From NCBI RefSeq assembly GCF_022682495.2, contig NC_071398.1, forward strand, positions 10,918,934 to 10,982,933: 64,000 nucleotides of DNA, read 5' to 3'. Shown piece after piece: positions 47,564 through 60,470 of this stretch. Position 1 is the stretch's first letter; every line of letters begins with the position of its first letter. Both the position numbers and the translations under genes were made by a program. The notes under the pieces were generated by a model that did not search any database, was not told where the DNA came from, and saw only the letters and a program-made list of their open reading frames with translations. Origin of the DNA: Desmodus rotundus (taxonomy: Eukaryota; Chordata; Mammalia; Chiroptera; Phyllostomidae).

Positions 47564-48450
47564 TGTGGTAGGCAAGGAGGATGGGCCAGATATAGAAGGT
47601 CACCAGGATGGAATGCCTTGGCTGCCTAGCAACGGGCAAAACTGGGAAAACAAGGACCTCCCTCCTAGGGTGACTTTTCCTCCCCTTGCATATTGCTGGT
47701 CTTGTGTAGATCCTTTGACATTTCCTCTCACTGGTCATGTGGTTCAGACCCTCCTTTGACCTTTCCTCTCCTGGCATGTTGCTGGTCAGGAAGCTTAGGT
47801 CCTCTCAGAGGGGCAACATCCAAGGGGGCTGGAGAACAGCCCTTAAGCACTGAACTCCCAGGACAGTGAGGTTCTGAGTTGCATCTGATACAACTAGGCC
47901 TCAGTTGCATTTCAGCTCCAGGCCCAGAAAAGCAGCAAAACCCGACAAGCAATACCACAGCTAACATCAGGACCAGCTGCACTGACTCACCACCCTCTGC
48001 CCTGGTGCCAGCCAATCAGTGGAGACCAAGACCCTGAAAGGACACACCTGGAAAGCTGATGAATATTCAATTGAGATCCTCCTCTGAGGGATCCTCTTAA
48101 AATCTCCACCCTTAAAATCCCTTAAGATGGAAGACCCAGTGCACTCTCCCTCCAGGGAGCACGCCTGCACCTTTCTGCTGCTCCCTGTCTTCTTCCCCAC
48201 TCCAGGTGCATTACCTTCCTCCTTCCTAAGCTGCAAGGGCCCTTCTTTTGCCTCTGTAACTCATTTCCTGAACCCATTTCTTCTAAGGCTCACTTTTGCT
48301 ACCTCTGTGACTGTCTAAATGTTCTCTTATAGTTTGAGTCTTGACTCTGAATTTTTTCCTAGCCGGAGCTCAAGTACGGAGGTTGCTGAACCAAGGTCTG
48401 GTCCGACTCCACAGGTCTAACACCTGGTGGTGTTCTCACTGCACCCAACA
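47564..48450 (+). mobile_element. Solo LTR of a class I (gammaretrovirus-like) endogenous retrovirus
   Basis: An 887-bp element begins TGTGGTAGGC and ends CACCCAACA, so it has the TG...CA ends of an LTR. It is bounded on both sides by the 4-bp direct repeat TGTC (47560-47563 and 48451-48454), the duplication length typical of gammaretrovirus-type integration. Its first third carries three imperfect copies of a unit like TTGACCTTTCCTCTCCTGGC (about 47670, 47713 and 47756), as in the repeated enhancer of a retroviral U3. No primer-binding site, gag, pol or env sequence adjoins it, so the internal part was lost by LTR recombination. Orientation is inferred from the repeat-bearing end being 5'. 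Confidence 0.72.
47668..47795 (+). repeat. Imperfect tandem repeats in the U3-like part of the solo LTR
   Basis: Three related copies about 43 bp apart share GACNTTTCCTC...GGTC and a CTGGCATGTTGCTGGTC-like end. Such repeats are common in retroviral enhancers; their activity here is unknown. Confidence 0.6.
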
Positions 48451-48744
48451 TGTCTATCTGTTTATTCTGCCAGTGTAGCTTTTAATAGCACAGACAGATA
48501 TACTTGAGGAAGCTGTCACAATATTAGATGTGATTTCCTCAGGACTACAAACGCCTCAGAGTGTTCTAGAAAAACAAGGGGTGGCTTGCACACGTTAGAA
48601 AGGACTTTTGAGTGAAGAAAGGATATGTGGGCTTGAAATGAATGGAGCCTTAATGCTTGTCGAATAGACAGGATGAACGCACACACTGTATTGAGGGTTC
48701 AGGGAAACTAGAGTTAATTGAGCAACGAGTATACGCTGGCATTT

Positions 48745-48845
48745 TTACAGAACACTACTCCACGTAGCCCTCCCAACTGTTTGGAAATGCAGTTAAGATC
48801 ACCTCCATTTCTCAGCTAAAGACTGAAACTGAAAGCACTTGCACC
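48745..48845 (-). repeat. MIR
   Basis: ACACTACTCCACGTAGCCCT with CACCTCCATTTCTCAGCTAA is reverse MIR. Confidence 0.55.
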
Positions 48846-50409
48846 TTTGGCTTTCCAAACCTGTTAGGGGGCCCCAGCGTTTGTCACGCTGCAGGTAGGC
48901 ACCCTGTGGTGATTTCTGGTGGAACACAGACACAGAAAATAAATACCATTGGATCTCAGGGTGGGAGAGTTACTTGCTTTTCAATTCTCTTTCAACCCTC
49001 TGATTATGTCAAGAGAGAACAGTTCAGTTGCCTTCCAGGGCCGATCTCTCTAAACAGAATGCTCGCCTCGGGCTCAGAGCCGTAAGCGTAACCCAAGTGC
49101 CCGGTTAGAAGGTTAAAAACGTTGTTTGTATTCATTCATTGTATTTTCAAGTTTATCTTATATTAATGGCAAGTGAAAATAATTTTCTTATTTTTAGGTA
49201 CAGCTATAAGTTCCCTTTGAAAACAAATGTTTACATTCTTAAAGAAGTGAGTCGATTAAAAAATTACATCATACAGATGGCATACAGCCTTTTCAAAAAG
49301 AACACTCACACAAACTATTCAAATGATTACAGCTAGACGAGAGAAAAAGCTATATTAAATCAGCACCCTTTCCAGGTACATTTGTCAAGTCAAATGCCCC
49401 CTTAAACCTGAAGATATGCGCATGTAAAGAATTCCTCCTGAGCTGAAAAGTTGTTACTCCATATCAAATGTTTCAGATATCAAATGTTTCTCAACTTTGA
49501 TTTCCTACAAAATCAACTCTTAAAGATATAAATGTCAGGCCTGGGAGTTATGAAGAATGTCAGCAGTACCATCTCTTCCACTGGCCACTGCAGAACGGCT
49601 TTTAGGGTTCACGCGCAAACAGGATGGCGCTATTGTATCTCCGTCCACCTCCCCCACGGATATTTCAAAACAATGGCCGTGACCTTCAGTTAACATCCTC
49701 GACACAGGTTGATGAAAATCCCAGTGTAGATTCTTCGTTTTCTTAGGAAAGACTTCCCAGCGTACAGATTTGCAGCAGTGTACGTGAAAAAAAAAATAAA
49801 CAAAACTAGAACCTACTTCCATTTTTTTTGTTCCTGTTTTATTTGGTTTATTACCCAGTTTCATATGGGGAGACATTGTAGTCCTTGTCAACGAGAGTTT
49901 ATTTTTTTTCCTTGCTACTGTAAAGGGAAGTCAACATATTGCTCATAAAATGTTAAAGTCTTTAGGAACTGCTGATAGATATCAAGGAAAGGCTCTAAGG
50001 ATTAAAAGGTGAAATTGTGGCAAAATATCCACTTCCTCTAAATATTATCTTCCGTAGCTTTATAGCAAGTATTGCTGAAGAAAGGGAATATAAATCACTG
50101 TATTCCCCCAGGACTTAATACTGAAGCACCATTTGTGTTTTTCTTTTGTTTGAATTACTGACCAGCACTTTACTGAGTGAGGAAAAGGAGAGAAAGGAAG
50201 AACTACTTTACAAAGAAAAGTAGATAGAAAAGGAGATGAGAAAAAATAGAAAAGGAAATAACTGAACTGTATGTGATCTTCTTTTGATCCTTGAGTCTGC
50301 CTGGTGTGGCCAGGTCCTCGGGCCTTGGGGAATATCTATGGATATTTCCCAAGTTTCAAACACATGCAGACACATCTCTTTTCAAGGCTACAACTCTGGA
50401 AAGCGTTTT

Positions 50410-50570
50410 TGGAAACGCACGAGTTTGGAGTCAGAAAATCTGGGACATGTTCTGGTCCCTATCGCTTACTGGGTCCTGGACCATCGGAAAGTAAAATAGC
50501 TAGTGCTCCTAGGTTGTTTTGATCTGTTTGTCTTTGAAAAATGAGGTTCAGGTAGGCATGACTTGATAAA
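50410..50570 (+). repeat. MIR
   Basis: GAGTTTGGAGTCAGAAAATC followed by TGGGACATGTTCTGGTCCCT and TTGTCTTTGAAAAATGAGG is forward MIR. Confidence 0.7.
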
Positions 50571-51259
50571 TTGTAACAGGACCCTCCCTGTCCTCTTCTC
50601 TACCTGCCCTGGGAATTTGTTCCTGCTGATTGAGTCAGTCAAGATGGGAATGCTAATTTATGAAAGTGGTCTTTTATCAATGTCACTTCGATATCTCTAC
50701 AGATGTCATGTTTTTTCTTCTTCTGCCGTCACAGTTACCAACTCTTCCACCCCTCATTTAAAACTCCCGGAACTTCAGGCTCTTGGTGAGTCATTGGGCA
50801 GAAATAACTTTTGCCTCGCCTTTGTCATTAGACCCTAGTAAAAAGCTCATAATATGAACTATATGTGACAGAACTATGTCCACTGTAGCCACAGGCACAG
50901 TTATGATATTTTTATGTCAATATATAAGATCAAAACACAAAACAAAGCCGGAGAACTCTTCATATTTTTCTGAAATTCGGAGTGACATATCCATCATCTT
51001 CTATAACAGACAGGCTAGAGTCCCTGCTCTATGTGTGAAGGCTGGCGTCTCCCGCATCGGCAGACAGCCTTGTCTGGCTTGCCACTCTCTTTAAAAATTT
51101 CACCACGAGCATTTCCCATTAAGAGCTAAGGCATTATGTGAGCGCTTAGCAGTAACAACATTTCGTCTGTTTGATTAACCCACTAGAAGTCAGTGTCTTA
51201 TTAATGTAGAAATAAGTGCACATATAAATACATCTACATGACTACTTGCTTTCGTCAAG

Positions 51260-51365
51260 CAGGCATTAATTCCCAGACTGTTACCCCACTTAGTACCAGG
51301 TGCAGATAATTCAGAGATGAATGAGACAAAATGTCCTCAAAAGCTCAGTCAAGTGGCAGAGACAG
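51260..51365 (-). repeat. L2 fragment
   Basis: ACCAGGTGCAGATAATTCAG with AGATGAATGAGACAAAATGT fits the reverse L2 end. Confidence 0.5.
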
Positions 51366-51799
51366 ACAATGTGAACGCAAAGTGAACGCATGATCTCAGG
51401 ACAAGGACAGCTCTCAAGAGCGGCGGCAGAATGGATGGAGAGAAATGGGGTGGCTTACGAGTTAGAGAGTATCTTTGGAGATGTCACTTAACCTCCCGGA
51501 ATATCCTCGTGGCCCTCTAACCTTGGGAGTCACTTAACTTCTCTAGCAGGTGGTCAGCTGTGGCTGGAGTGTAGATACGTGGGAGCATATAAGGTGGGCT
51601 GTGCACCCAGAAAGTTAAATTGACCAACTCAGGGGGCCCTATCTGTTAGACTGAGAAATTTGGACATCAATCTATCAAGCCTCTGCTGAAAAACATCCAG
51701 GAAGTATAGACATATCTATCGCTGCTATGACAGCCATGTAAAAATATAGTCCCGGGGCTGGGGGGCAGGAATACCACTTTAAAAATAACTGCAGTAATA

Positions 51800-51950
51800 A
51801 CAAAACAACAGTGAACATAAAACAGCACTGTGCTAAGTGCACTTAACTCGTTGACTGCCCAGAAGCGTGAGGTACAGAGAGGTTAAGGAACTTGCCATTG
51901 ATCACACAGCTAGTGTGACTCAGAGATCCTACCTTTAGCCATCATATTCC
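51800..51950 (-). repeat. MIR
   Basis: CACTGTGCTAAGTGCACTTA, GTACAGAGAGGTTAAGGAAC and GATCACACAGCTAGTG are a well-preserved reverse MIR. Confidence 0.8.
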
Positions 51951-53109
51951 ACTGCAGTAGGTCCAGGCAGGAAAACTGGAGGAGGGCCTGAACCAAGCGG
52001 AAGCATTGTGAAATGTGCTTTTTATTTGACTGTGCATTTGGACTTGCGATCTTTCTGCCTATCATTTTGTTAGTTTCTTTTTTTTGGAGCCCTAGGCTGC
52101 AGTACAGGCCCTCTGAATTCTACAAATTATTATTAGTTTTATTGTGTTTTAATGGAGCCTGCTCCAACGCCCGGCAAACAGCAGGTGCTTACAACACTTT
52201 AGCAAACGCACCGCGGGCTGTGGGCAGAGGGGTCAGTAGGGTCTGTGTATGCAATACGAGTGAAACACAGGAGTCTGTATTGTCAGGCAGGCAGGCAGCA
52301 GCCTCCATTGTCTCTTCTTTCTCCAAATTAGTACTCATTTCTTTAGCCTAGAATTTCTCTCTCACATTCCCTGGTAGCTTGCACATCCAGAAATATGCCT
52401 GACCTCCAAGAGCCAGGTAGCCCAAGCAGGCTGCTCCCGTAACAAGCCTTCACTGTCTCTGCCCCTCCACAGTCTCTCCACTGTGACTTAGAGTACAATT
52501 CAGTATCTGCTAGATAGCTGATGTCTGTTTTTTATGCCTGCTAAACATCTGGGAATCAGGAACACCTCACTAAACCATGTAGGGACCCTCTAGGCAAGGC
52601 AATATGTAGTAGGGAAAATAAAGTGTCTGAAAGGATTGTTAACATTTGGGGAATGATAGAGGACGGACCATGTCTATGTGTACAGATGGAATAGCTATGA
52701 GCTTAAGTCACACAAAGTTTGTCCCCCTGGACTTTTATGTAGAATACAGTGAGTACCAAATGTATGAGTATATCATTTTCTCACAGTGTATAATTTCCTC
52801 AGCCTGACATCCACAGGCTTTTTCATCTGCCCCAGATTCCCTTACTAACCATCTCCTATACCCCAGTGTGAGACTTCCCCTTCCCACACTCCAGACACAG
52901 CGCTTGGCCCTCCAGATGCATTGAACTCCTTGGCGATGGGAGTTCACGCAGACACCTCTTCTGCCCTTGATCACAGCAGACACATCTAACTGATCACAGG
53001 TAAGCATGGACTCACTCTTAAGATTTCTGTCGGGGTTGCACTTAAGACAGCCACTAAATAATCATTCCAAATTGGACAATTAGGTTTTTTTTTTTTTCCA
53101 AATATGCTT

Positions 53110-53335
53110 GCATGCCTCCCTCTGCTTGCAGTGGCCTGCATCACCAGGCTCACTTAGGAATCCTGCCAGCTCACTTCCTCCAGGAAGCTTCCTTGATTTC
53201 CTCCACTCAAGGGCAGCCACTCCTCCTGTCCTAAGGTAGCACAGGCTGACAGCACTTAGAAGATACTTACTGTTCTCAGTCTGGCTCCTTGGCAGTGGTG
53301 CTTACAGCTACCTTCCTGCCCAACATCACTTATTG
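53110..53335 (+). repeat. L2 fragment
   Basis: CTTCCTCCAGGAAGCTTCCT followed by TGATTTCC is the conserved L2 motif. It directly abuts the MLT1-type LTR. Confidence 0.65.
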
Positions 53336-53336
53336 T

Positions 53337-53752
53337 CCTAGTCAGCTAGAGCTGCTAAAGAAAATACAACAGACCGGGTGGCTTACACAATAGACAGTTA
53401 TTTCTCACACTTCTAAAGGCTAGGAAGTCCAAGATCAAGGAGTCCAAAGGTTTGTTTTGTGGTAAGGGCTCTTTCCTTGGCTTGTGGATGGTCCCCATCT
53501 CCCTGTGTGCTCACATGGCCTTTCCTGGAGAGTGGGAGGAGAAGGAAGGGAGGGGGCGGGGGGAGGGGGAAGTGGAAACTCAGGCTCTCATATCTCTTCC
53601 TCTTAGTATGAAGACAATAATCCCATTATAAGGGCCCCACTCTCATCTGAACCTAATTACCTCCCAAAGGCTTCACCTCCAAATACTATCACACTGGGAG
53701 TTAGGGCTTCAACACAAATTTGGGCGGGACACCTTCAGTCCATAACATTTGT
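53337..53752 (-). mobile_element. MaLR solo LTR, MLT1-type
   Basis: The reverse-strand reading runs from TGTTATGGACTGAAGGTGTC at the 5' end to the characteristic GCCACCCGGTCTGTTGTATT at the 3' end, with AGTGTGATAGTATTTGGAGG between. A G-rich expansion at 53530-53570 interrupts the middle. The class is non-autonomous MaLR; the subfamily is uncertain. Confidence 0.85.
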
Positions 53753-55334
53753 ATATCTCTCGTGGATGGTGGAATCGCTCCTTATATTTCCTATGGCACT
53801 AATCTATGCCTGGCTCTGAGTAGGAGTTGGAATAATGGACTGATGCACGGAAAAGAGCAAACCCAATGAACGTCATGTGTAGTTTTGTATAAACCAACAA
53901 AATAGAGTTTGAGGAGAGGGCGGATTGGCAGGGCCATTATGTAAGTTACTTTGCTCTAAGATGTCACTGTTGTTCTTAGCCTTCTTTGCCTTGAATCTGC
54001 ATGAACACCTTGGCTCACAGACAGAGGGACAGCTTTGGGGTGAATTAAATAATCAGTCAAGTCAGAAGAGCATCTCCCAGTATGTCCACGAAAACACTTC
54101 TATTTCCAGAATGATTATGAAAAGCCACAAGGAAGGCAGTGATAACACAGTTGAAACGTTGACTTACTGATCAAAAGAGCCATTAATACCCACTCCTTAA
54201 GGGAAACCGTTAGATTTTCACATGCACGCAAGCACATCCCCTAACTCCTTCTTTTCTCTTCTGCATTGTCACACAACATTCCCATCCCTAGGACTTCCTT
54301 TTGGCTCTCAGCTCTTCTGCAATGCTTTTCCGTGCCTTCTGTTCTACATCCTTCCCTTCCATCTTCCTTCCTTCCTTTTTTCTTTTCATCTACTTTGGCA
54401 AGATCATTTTTCTTTGGGTTCTACATATTTTTTTCACCACTCTTTTGTTTTCCTTTTCTCCCTCAATTCATTTTTCTTTTCTCTTTTGTTCAGGGAGATT
54501 TTCCTCCTCAAACAGACAGCGTCATCACTGGGACAGCAAGCACTATACAGGTTGTGAAGTGGAAATTTCATCAAGCAAAAAGATACAGAGGGACATAGGT
54601 TTTACTCCCTATTACACATGTGCAGTGTAACTGGTACATAGGAAGACTCTTCAATGGTAACAGTAACCACTTTTATGAGTATCGAACATGGAAACTGAGT
54701 CACTAGAACTGGGTTTTTATATTGGCTCAATACATAGTGGGATATTTTACTGGAATCCTCTGGGCTTTTCCTTTATTCTATGGATATCAGTTAATTTTCT
54801 AAGATCTGCTTGGTTCTTTTCACCTAGGACATCTGTCTCCTCCGACACATCACCATTCATTTCTGCGAGGCAGGTAGAGAGGGCAGCCAGGTGGTATACG
54901 GGTTCTGAATTAAAAAGCATATTGACTCTGCAAATGTAAAAGGGACAGTGAGCCACACATGAATCTCCTGACCGTGGCCGACTGCCATGGGCTGGACATA
55001 CATTTGTTTTCCTTGAGGACAGAAAAAAAAAATGTTTTAAAAAGGTGCATAACTATCAGAAGCTCTTCGAAGTTAACTCTAACAGAACACCCGCCTGACT
55101 TAGGATTCAAATGCCAACTGAAAGTAGAGGGACTGCCTCTCCTCGTACTTCCTTCCAGCTGCCCACACTGTGCACCACGTTAAAACACATAGTCAGGAAA
55201 AAATCATGGGAGATCCATTTTGAAGTATTTTTAAAGTTAGGTGTTAGTAAGGATATATATGAAATGTACCCCACCTATGAAGCTGGTGGGGGGGCACTTA
55301 AAGGTAACCGAGGCCACTGGTTTACTTTAGAGGT

Positions 55335-55425
55335 ATGCAAACTGAGGTCTGTGTCCTTCACATAACTTGCTTGGGGTCACACAGGGAGCTTGAAAACACC
55401 GGTTTTAGCCAGGCTTTGGCACACA
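55335..55425 (-). repeat. MIR
   Basis: CATAACTTGCTTGGGGTCAC followed by ACAGGGAGC is the reverse MIR core. Confidence 0.6.
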
Positions 55426-55684
55426 GGTTTCTTGCCATATGCTTTCTACTCAACGAGGTGGACGGTCGCTTGGAACCACAACCGCTCAGGGCCAGAATGG
55501 ACACCCAGGACTCCTGACCCCCAGGTCAGAGAGCGTTCATGTCATGCATGTTTCAAAATTGATCTACTCATTAATCATTTGCTAAAAAGCCAAGTGGCTT
55601 TGCATCACTTAGGTGGCATTTTTAGCCCACAGGGTTGGGCATCAACACTGTCTGAGCTCTGCGCATACACTTGGCACTTGACGT

Positions 55685-55815
55685 ATATTATCAATTTTGT
55701 CATCTCTTTCAAAAACCACACAATAGGTTATATGAGCCCAGTTTTTGAAATGAGGTGGATTACAGAGGTTAACTAACTTTCCCAGGGAAACAGAACAAAT
55801 CCTGGAATTTGGCTT
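55685..55815 (-). repeat. MIR
   Basis: GAAATGAGGTGGATTACAGA with GGTTAACTAACTTTCCCAGG is reverse MIR. Confidence 0.6.
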
Positions 55816-56619
55816 GGCCTATGTTTAGTTGAAAGCCTGCATAATTCCCACAAGTCCATTCTGCTACCTAAATCTCCCAGGTAGTGCCACGACAGTGCCC
55901 CGTGTAAAACTAGTCCTCTGGTGCCAGTTGTCCTATCTAGGAGCATCCCCTAATGTTCATGACCTTAATGAAAAAGGTCAAACATGTAAATATATACACT
56001 GGCATGCATATGAGATACATTGTATGTGAGTGTACAGAGCGGGCCAAAAGCAGGTTTGCAGTTGGATGTGACACCATTTTTATTCTTGTATTATTATTCA
56101 TTCATTATTGTATTATTTTCCATATGAACAACTATAAATCTCCACTTGCCTCATCCCATATAATATACACTCAGTTAATTAATTTTACACATTTTATTGT
56201 ATACCTTCTCTGAGGCTAATCAATTGAATAGTACACCAGAGCGAATGGGAGAGACTTACCGAACACATGGTCTGCCTGCCGGGAAATTAGGTGTTCGTTG
56301 CAGAAGTGCATACGTGTTATTCAGAACAGCACCACAAACCAGGTTTTCTTCGGCCCAGATACATGAAGAAATCTATTTTCCAATAGCATGGTCACGAATG
56401 CCCTCTGTCTATGGAGCACTGACTAGGCCGGCCAGCCAATATTTCTCAACATTTTATGTATATTTATCGTTATCCTCAGCGTATTTCACATTTATGCCAG
56501 AATCACCCTCAATACGTCATTGCAATTTTTCATTCAATCTTCCCAAAACCACTACAAAGTAGACAGAATGATTGGATTCTTTTGGATTAGCAAAATTAAT
56601 GGATTATTTTGCTTTATGG

Positions 56620-56715
56620 ACTAGAAAACTCAAGTTCAGAGACTTCAGTATGTTGCCCTAAGCCATGCGGCTTGGGCCAAAATAAGGAGGACTGGAATCC
56701 CAAAAGTTTGACTGC
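56620..56715 (-). repeat. MIR
   Basis: CTAGAAAACTCAAGTTCAGA with TTGCCCTAAGCCATGCGGCT is a decayed reverse MIR. Confidence 0.5.
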
Positions 56716-58199
56716 CATCCCAACCCTGGACCAAGGCCTTCCTCTGTGCTAAACTCTTCCAGTACCGTAGGAAGGGGAGCTCTTGCCAACAGACTGTCTA
56801 GGTTTGGCTCTTTCACCCCTTTGAGAGAAATCCTAAAGTCATATGATGTAATAGCGTGCCCTTTTCCCGATGCATAATTTTTAGTTTTTCATTTCCAGGC
56901 TCTTTAAGATTAGGGTGCAAGCAAGAAGACAAGTCATATCAAGTTCTGTGTGTCAGTCAACTACAGGGTCATCCAACAGCCATGACCTATGCCGGTTTCC
57001 ATTCCTAATCATGCACAAAGGTTTAAATTTTTTAGAGTGAAAGGTATGCACACACAACATACATACACACAAATGAATAAACAATCAAAAATTCTTCTTG
57101 ATATAAATCTTATCCTTAAGCATGGGACAACTGCTATTATTTATAATAAAAAGAACAGGAGGAAATGTAAAAACAATCACAGTTTATTAAATAGATTATA
57201 ATGATTTTGAGTAAGTTCAATGATAGGATATTGGACTTGGCATCGACTTCCATCCATAACATTACTGGATCTGTCAAATAACCCCCTAAGGAAGCAAAAC
57301 TCCATTCAGAAGAGCATCTCATGCAAATGCCAGTGTTTGAGTGTACAATATTGGGTCCCCAAGGGTGCCTAGGCCCTGCAGTGAATGGTACAGGGAGTTG
57401 TAAAGGACCCTGAACTCGCTGAGGTGCATGATCCATGAGAGGTCAGTGGAATTATTATGCAGAATGATACTTTGTGGCCTTTGCACATGTAATCTGCTTG
57501 CCAAGTCTCAGTTTTCTCATTTCTAACATGGGGAATGGTTTCGGATGGTGTCTACCATCGCTGGCGTGCCACCTGCTCTTCTGTCTCAGGAATGAATCAA
57601 GTCCCAGAGAGGGAATAACTAACTTCCCAGAGGCATTAGAGCTCTTATGCTTGCTGGAGCCTCGGTCAGCTATTGAGATCTAGAAAGAGTGGAGATTTCT
57701 CTTTTTTGTCCATTGGGCGAATGCCGTGCATGCAGCTCACCAGATTTTACTGGGCCGCTCTCATGATGCTTCTCCTCTTTTTAATGCCTGTAGGTGGGTG
57801 TATGAAAATGTTTGGATATAAATACATGCATATTGCTCAGAACCCTTTAAAATGTATCCGTCACATGTCTCTTTGCAGATGGGTCGTTCTAAACCACGCT
57901 GCTCGTCACAGTGAGCGAAGCTGCAGTCCAGCCAGCCAGAAGTCTAGCTTGCCCCTCGAAGTCCCTCCAGCCACCTGACTCATCTCTCAGTATGTTGAGT
58001 TGACTTTTATAATTCCTCAAATGTATAAGTCTGCATCCCTGCCATTGCTCTGTTCTAAGTGAACAGAGCTGCCTAACTGGCGTAAGTGAACCCACTGCGC
58101 TGTTCTACCTACAGAGTCAGCTTTCAGAAACGCACATCTGTTTCTGCTAACCGCACATCTGTTCCTTTCTGCCCTACCCACCTCCTCACTGCCCATTCA

Positions 58200-58560
58200 G
58201 AATGCTCTTTGCGTCCCTGCTGTTGTTGTCTTTTCCTTTTGGTACACAGATTAGCATCCTTGTCACATCCCACAAGACTCTGAATGTCTGGGTCCTACCT
58301 ACCTGTCCTCCTCCTGCACCAGCCCCTGCTTCTTCTCCATGGTGGGGAACCCTGGCCTTTCCTTGGTGTGGCCCATGCAAGCCAGGCTCTCTTTACTCTC
58401 ACTGCTCCTCCGTGGTGAGTTCATGTCACTCATTCTTCAGGTCTCACCACCCGTCCTCTCTCCTCCGGAAAGCCTTCTCTGATTCCATCTCTGTCTCCAG
58501 CAAATGTGAGGTGTTCTGTTAAACACTCTCGTAATACTGTCTCCTCTTTTACGCAGACAT
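58200..58560 (+). repeat. L2 fragment
   Basis: CCGGAAAGCCTTCTCTGATT preceded by CATTCTTCAGGTCTCACCAC matches the L2 3' region. The open frame over it is not a gene. Confidence 0.7.
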
Positions 58561-58562
58561 CG

Positions 58563-58705
58563 GCACTCAGGTTCTGGCCCTGCCACGTTCAACTCTGTCA
58601 CCTAGCCAAAGTCTCCTAGCCACTCTGTGTTCAGCTTCCTTACTGGCAACGTGGGAACGATGATGTCCACATTGGGGATGTGTGTGGGAATCAAGGGAGG
58701 TAACG
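58563..58705 (+). repeat. MIR
   Basis: CAGGTTCTGGCCCTGCCACG, AGCCACTCTGTGTTCAGCTT and CCTTACTGGCAACGTGGGAA are forward MIR. Confidence 0.7.
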
Positions 58706-58969
58706 GAGGTAGTGGTGGGCATGTGTTTGCTTGCTTGTTACCTTCAGTGGATCTGCATCTTCCGTGTACAGCCAAGCTCCTTTACACACACACATGCACA
58801 CCTATACACACTACTCTCTTAGTCTTCAAGAGGATGTGTCTAGGGAGTGTTAACACGGCTCATTTCAAACCTAGCCTTAATCAACTGAGTTTGGAGGGAA
58901 GAAGAGAGACGTTGAAAATATCCCCTCTGTTGATTTCTCTGCCATGTGTTTCTTTCTTTAGAATAGTGA

Positions 58970-59190
58970 TTAGAAACATAGACACTTCAACATTATTGCC
59001 TGGGTTGAAGTTCAGCCTGTACTGCCTACTTGACATGTGACCTTACATAGCTTATTTCTTGTGATTCCTCTTTAAAATGGGAATAATAACAGGACTTAAC
59101 TCATAGGCTTGTAATTAAGGTTAAGTTAATAGGTTAGAATAGTGTCCACATGTAGCAAGCGCTGCGCGGATTCTAAGTAGCACTACAGGT
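58970..59190 (+). repeat. MIR
   Basis: ATAGTGATTAGAAACATAGA, GCCTGGGTTGAAGTTCAGCC and CTTTAAAATGGGAATAATAA give a nearly full-length forward MIR. Confidence 0.8.
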
Positions 59191-59599
59191 CAGCTTTTAC
59201 CTGCCTTGGAAATGCGATTAATGTGGTCTTTTATTCATAATAAGGTGACATTCTTAGAATTCAGAAAAGGCACTGGGAAAATGAGTGAAAGAGAAAGCAA
59301 GCCAGGCCAGAAGTCACCTTTTTACATTATTTATGTGTCACGTACATGAAAGCGAGGCGGGAGTGAGAAATTCGTTTATTTTCTTGTCTGCTATAAAGCA
59401 GCGCTTAGGGCCATGAGTGGCATAAAACTCACATATTACACCAAGCAACATCTTTCTTTCCTATTCAATACCTTTCTTCTAACAAACTTTCTTGTGTATG
59501 TTTTCTCAGGATGTTTACTGACATATAAAAGAGGTCTTCAGACCACGTCCCCTGAAAGTGGATGCTTGGGAGGGGTGTGAGGGAGAGAAGAAACTAGAT

Positions 59600-59695
59600 T
59601 TATTAAGTGCTGACGAGTCGCCAGGCATGGGGACAAGAATTTATCTCCTCATTTCTTCTGAAAACCCTGAGGTATAGAAACTCACCTGGCCCTTG
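59600..59695 (-). repeat. MIR fragment
   Basis: TTTATTAAGTGCTGACGAGT with CGCCAGGCATGGGGACAAG and TCTTCTGAAAACCCTGAGGT is reverse MIR. Confidence 0.55.
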
Positions 59696-60269
59696 TAGTA
59701 GAAAGAGGAACCATATCTAATGTCCCCTTTTCCAATAGGAAGGCAGCATCCTCCTCCTATTCAGGTTGTCCTGCGATATTCCTTAAAACTACTATTTTCT
59801 TGGAGACATTTCCCAATCTTGACCCTTGGCCAATGCTGCTGAATCAAAACCAACATTTCTTTATAGAGAAACAGAACTCTGGCCATGCTTTCTGGACTTA
59901 AGAGGCATGGTTTTGCCTCTTTCTGGAATGAATTTGCCTTTCTCCCTGTCTGGCCAACAGGCCGGCTCTTACTCTTCAGTGCTTAATTTGGATGTAATCT
60001 CTTCCAGGATGCTCCCCCTATTCCCCCTAGGAAGCAGTTCTGTATAATTTGCTGTGCACTAGTCAGCAGGAAGGCTCCCATCGACTTCCTGCCACTGCCA
60101 TCACCGCAGCTTGGGGAATGAGGATGGAGTGGCAGTGGAGATACATTTCTCCTGAGCACAGACAGGTAGTTGGCTCTTCCAGGGGAATCTCCAGAGAAGG
60201 CCTGGCATTTAATAAAAGAAGACTTCCGAAACCCTACTCTCTCCCTGGCTGAGTTATTCAGCCCCTTGC

Positions 60270-60470
60270 TTGAGCTCCCATTTACAATTCCCCACCTCTG
60301 AGGGCTGTTACCCTCCAGGTCTCTAATAATCCAGGTGCAAGTCCTCCCATGCGAGTGTGTAAAGTCCTTGCAGGCAGCATTTTTCTCTTGCTCACCTATG
60401 AATCTGTGGTTCTTAGCAAAGAGCTTGACACATAATAGGTATTCAATATAGACTCCACGTGCAGAGCTCA
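60270..60470 (+). repeat. L2 3' end
   Basis: AGTCCTTGCAGGCAGCATTT and AGCTTGACACATAATAGGTA followed by TTCAATA are the L2 end. Confidence 0.7.

Noticed and set aside
47532..48318. Possible retroviral coding frames inside the solo LTR
   Set aside because: Frames are short and no gag, protease, pol or env motif is present; the element is LTR only.
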